64,000 bases of DNA from Herbidospora daliensis (GTDB taxonomy: Bacteria; Actinomycetota; Actinomycetes; Streptosporangiales; Streptosporangiaceae), in contig NZ_BBXF01000003.1 in assembly GCF_001570585.1 (NCBI RefSeq), positions 159,353-223,352 of the forward strand, written 5' to 3'. The notes beneath the pieces are model-generated. The model did not search any database. It was not told where the DNA came from and saw nothing but the letters and a program-made list of their open reading frames with translations. The translations under genes were made by a program, and so were the position numbers. This document shows, one piece after another, positions 61,716-64,000 of this stretch (its first letter is position 1; every line of letters begins with the position of its first letter).

Positions 61716-62633
61716 TCATGGGCGGACGCGGATGACGGTCTTTCCCTTGGCCCGCCCTGTCGGGTTGAAGGCCGCGACGGCGTCGTCGAGGGTGGCGACG
61801 GTTCCGATGGCCGTGCGCAGCCGTCCGTCTCGCACCCTCTGGACGATCTCCTTCAGCTGGCCGCGATCAGCCTCGACCACGAAGTCGATCGCCCGGCCGT
61901 CGGCGGGCCGTGCTCCGGGCGGGCCGGCGATGGTCACCAGTGTTCCGCCGGCTCGAACCAGACCGGCCGACCGGTTCCCGACGTCTCCGCCGATGACGTC
62001 GAACACCAGGTCGACCGCGCCGACGTCTTCCAGGGTGTCGTTCTCGAGGTCGGCGAACTCCCGCGCGCCGAAGTCGAGCGCCGTCCCGCGGTCGGCGGCG
62101 CGTCCGGTGCCGATGACGTAGGCGCCCGCCTCGCGGGCGAGCTGCGTCGCCATCGAGCCGACCGCGCCGGCCGCACCGTGCACCAGGACACTCTGCCCCG
62201 CCTGGACGCCTCCGTGCTCGAACAGCCCCTGCCACGCGGTCAGGCCGGAGATCGGCAGGCTCGCGCCCACCGTGAAGTCGACGTCGCCCGGCAGCGGCGC
62301 GAGGTTGCGCGCCTCGACGGCCGCGTACTCGGCGAGGGTGCCGTCGCGAGTCCAGTCGGTGAGGCCGAACACCCGCTGGCCCACCGACAGTCCCCGGGTG
62401 CCGTAGCCGAGGGCGCTGACCACCCCGGCCAGCTCGTGGCCGGGGATCGACGGCGTCCGGTCACGGCCGAGGCGGTCGGTCCAGGTCGAGGGCCAGGTCA
62501 GCTCTCCCGGAGTGAATCCCGACGCGTGAACCTCGACCAGCACGTCGTTCCCGGCGGCCTCGGGCCGGGGCCGCTCGGCCAGCCTCATCCCGGCCGTGCC
62601 CGCGGCCTCGTCCGTCACCACGATCGCTTTCAT
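61716..62633 (-). CDS. MDR quinone oxidoreductase-like protein 2
   Basis: 305 residues. GHELAGVV, NADPH motif VLVHGAAGAVGSMATQLA and C-terminal GRAKGKTVIRV. No zinc ligands. TetR-type operators at 62653 and 62728 are directly upstream, so it is a probable direct target of the divergent TetR. Confidence 0.88.
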   Translation of the reverse strand: MKAIVVTDEAAGTAGMRLAERPRPEAAGNDVLVEVHASGFTPGELTWPSTWTDRLGRDRTPSIPGHELAGVVSALGYGTRGLSVGQRVFGLTDWTRDGTLAEYAAVEARNLAPLPGDVDFTVGASLPISGLTAWQGLFEHGGVQAGQSVLVHGAAGAVGSMATQLAREAGAYVIGTGRAADRGTALDFGAREFADLENDTLEDVGAVDLVFDVIGGDVGNRSAGLVRAGGTLVTIAGPPGARPADGRAIDFVVEADRGQLKEIVQRVRDGRLRTAIGTVATLDDAVAAFNPTGRAKGKTVIRVRP

Positions 62634-62652
62634 TCCACAGCTCCTTGATCGA

Positions 62653-62666
62653 GGACTATTTGGTCC
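62653..62666. promoter_or_regulatory. TetR-type operator 3
   Basis: GGACTATTTGGTCC, 20 nt upstream of the MDR gene start. Confidence 0.7.
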
Positions 62667-62727
62667 AGAACGGATCCATAAAGATGCACGCTAGCAGATG
62701 AGTCATGCCTGCAAGCCTTATCAATGG

Positions 62728-62741
62728 GGACCATATAGTCC
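62728..62741. promoter_or_regulatory. TetR-type operator 4
   Basis: GGACCATATAGTCC, 37 nt upstream of the tetR-type gene; supports autorepression. Centres of operators 3 and 4 are 75 bp apart. Confidence 0.7.
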
Positions 62742-62778
62742 ATTCAGTGGCGGCAGTCAAACAGGGTAGCCTGAGCTG

Positions 62779-63408
62779 GTGAGCACGCCGGAGAACGCTC
62801 AGCCGGGGCAGCGGCTGACACCACGCGGGGCCGCCACCCGGGCGCGCATCCTGGCGGCCGCTCTTGAGCTGATGTACGTGAAGGGCGTGAACGCGACCAC
62901 GCTCGACGACGTCCGGGCCGCGAGCAACACCAGCAAATCCCAGTTCTACAACCACTTCCCGGACAAGGAGCGACTGGTCCGCGAAGTCGTCGCGGCGCGC
63001 GCCGCGCAGATCCTCGAACGCGAACGCGGCAACCTCGAGCGCCTGAAGTCGTTCCGCGGCCTGGTCCGCTGGCGCGACGCGCTGGTGCAGCGCAACGCAT
63101 TGAGGAACGGCGCCTACGGTTGTGCGCTCGGCTCGATGGCCAGCGAACTGGCCGACCAGGACGACCAGGCCCGCGCCACGCTCGCCCAGTCGTTCGTGGA
63201 ATGGGAGGGGCTGCTCGCGGCGGGCCTGCGGCGGATGCGGGACGACGGCGTGCTCAGCCCCGACGCCGACCCGGAAAGGCTCGCCACGGGTCTCATGGCC
63301 GCCCTCCAAGGCGGGTACCTCCTCGCCGAGACCGCACACGACATCAAGCCCATGGAGATCGCCCTCGACATGGCGCTCGACCACGTGAAGTCGTTCCTCA
63401 CCACGTGA
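62779..63408 (+). CDS. TetR-family regulator
   Basis: 209 residues. HTH around ATTLDDVRAASNTSKSQFYN; C-terminal domain of the TetR_C_16/YxaF-like type (NGAYGCALGSMASELA). GTG start. Divergent from the MDR-GNAT unit and flanked by matching operators. The inducer is unknown, probably an electrophile or quinone. Confidence 0.9.
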   Translation: MSTPENAQPGQRLTPRGAATRARILAAALELMYVKGVNATTLDDVRAASNTSKSQFYNHFPDKERLVREVVAARAAQILERERGNLERLKSFRGLVRWRDALVQRNALRNGAYGCALGSMASELADQDDQARATLAQSFVEWEGLLAAGLRRMRDDGVLSPDADPERLATGLMAALQGGYLLAETAHDIKPMEIALDMALDHVKSFLTT

Positions 63409-63471
63409 CAGCGCGCGGACGCAGCCTGGTCTGCCACACGTGAGGATCATGCTGGAGTGAGCGGCGAATAC

Positions 63472-63485
63472 GGACTGTAGGGTCC
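63472..63485. promoter_or_regulatory. Weak TetR-type site
   Basis: GGACTGTAGGGTCC keeps GGAC/GTCC arms but not the centre. It abuts the LysR stop and has no promoter role I can see. Confidence 0.2.
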
Positions 63486-64000
63486 TCAGCCGATGCACTC
63501 GGTGGCGGTGCGGATCAGGCCCGCCAGGGCGAGTGAGCGGCTGTGGGCCGGCCAGGCGATGTGCGTGACCACCTGGGGTGCGTCGATCAGCGGGATGGCG
63601 GCGTGTTCGGCCCACAACCAGGCGCGGGCGGAGTCGGGCACGACCGCGAGGGTGCGTCCAAGAGCGATGAGCTGGGCGAGTTGTGTCTGGTCGCGGATCT
63701 CGGGCCCAGGGCCGGGCGGGTAGACGCCGTAGCTGGGCCAGCGGGCGAGCGGCAGGCCGGGCACGTCGGCGACCTCGGCGACCGTCAACGACGCGCGGGC
63801 GGCGAGGGGATGCCGGGCGGGCAGCACGGCGATCTGTCCTTCGGTGGTCAGTTCCTCGCTGTCGAACCCGGCGAGGGAGTTGAACGGCGTGTGCATCAGC
63901 GCCGCGTCGGCGCGGCCGTCCCGCAGCAGGCCCTCCTGGTCGCAGAAGCCGCAGAGCAGCACCTCGATCTCGGCCGCGCCGGGGACCGCCGCGTACGCGT
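63486..64000 (-). CDS. LysR-family regulator, C-terminal effector part
   Basis: The gene continues past the right edge; about 171 C-terminal residues are present, a LysR substrate-binding domain (LRDGRADAALMHTPF, LPARHPLAARASLTVAEVAD, GRTLAVVPDSARAWL). The HTH is outside the window. Convergent with tetR. Confidence 0.85.
   Translation of the reverse strand, partial: AYAAVPGAAEIEVLLCGFCDQEGLLRDGRADAALMHTPFNSLAGFDSEELTTEGQIAVLPARHPLAARASLTVAEVADVPGLPLARWPSYGVYPPGPGPEIRDQTQLAQLIALGRTLAVVPDSARAWLWAEHAAIPLIDAPQVVTHIAWPAHSRSLALAGLIRTATECIG

Overview
The window is very GC-rich, with strong third-position GC bias, GTG and TTG starts, many 1-4 nt gene overlaps, and families typical of actinomycetes: a SigB/SigF-type sigma factor with its partner-switching proteins, ANTAR and MEDS domains, a WhiB-free but STAS-rich regulatory locus, and an AICE-type integrase scar. 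I infer a mycelial actinomycete, most plausibly from the Streptosporangiales, but nothing here fixes the genus.

Layout. 1-5.3 kb is a stress-signalling locus: a MEDS-STAS protein, a PAS-GAF-PP2C protein, a GAF-ANTAR protein, a STAS anti-anti-sigma factor, a SigB-like sigma factor and an RsbW-like kinase. Two members look catalytically compromised: the PP2C protein lacks acidic metal ligands and the MEDS-STAS protein lacks the phosphorylatable Ser. 5.3-9.2 kb holds housekeeping genes (NDH-2-like oxidoreductase, acireductone dioxygenase, GNATs, an AlkA-like glycosylase). 9.1-16.5 kb has a large secreted alpha/beta hydrolase and a polar-amino-acid-type ABC importer with a luciferase-like oxidoreductase; three matching 17-bp palindromes tie this locus together. 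16.5-25.7 kb contains pnuC-nadR, a secreted small protein, an ABC exporter, an arsR-VOC operon with a clearly readable operator/promoter, a Trm11-like methyltransferase, a DEDDh-TerB-like-BRCT protein and a small membrane-protein operon.

25.3-29.9 kb is an accessory region: an actinophage-like HTH gene, tRNA-Pro(GGG), the remnant of a tyrosine integrase reading into the tRNA, and a 1176-residue membrane NACHT-WD40 protein. A secreted M6-type metalloprotease follows.

32.8-47.7 kb is catabolic. One half (MHS transporter, SDR, IclR regulator, PaaK-like CoA ligase, Zn-alcohol dehydrogenase) shares two copies of a probable IclR operator. The other half encodes tetrahydrofolate-dependent aromatic O-demethylation (LigM-like, MTHFR-like), extradiol 4,5-cleavage (LigA, LigB), a GalB-type 4-oxalomesaconate hydratase, a LigK-type aldolase, an alpha/beta hydrolase and a muconolactone-isomerase-like protein. 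They surround a PAS-GAF histidine kinase and NarL-type regulator, and a common site lies before each transcription unit. The gene set fits a syringate/3-O-methylgallate to gallate to pyruvate plus oxaloacetate route.

47.8-58.2 kb is a hexuronate regulon: two paralogous LacI regulators, UxaC, UxuB, ManD and a complete ABC importer, with three copies of a shared -35/operator arrangement. 58.2-60.4 kb is largely non-coding and decayed, with direct repeats, a 23-nt tandem array and possible gene fragments. 60.4-64 kb carries two quinone-reductase-like genes, a GNAT, an NTF2-like protein (at 58.7-59.1 kb), a TetR regulator with four matching operators in this region, and the C-terminal part of a LysR regulator.
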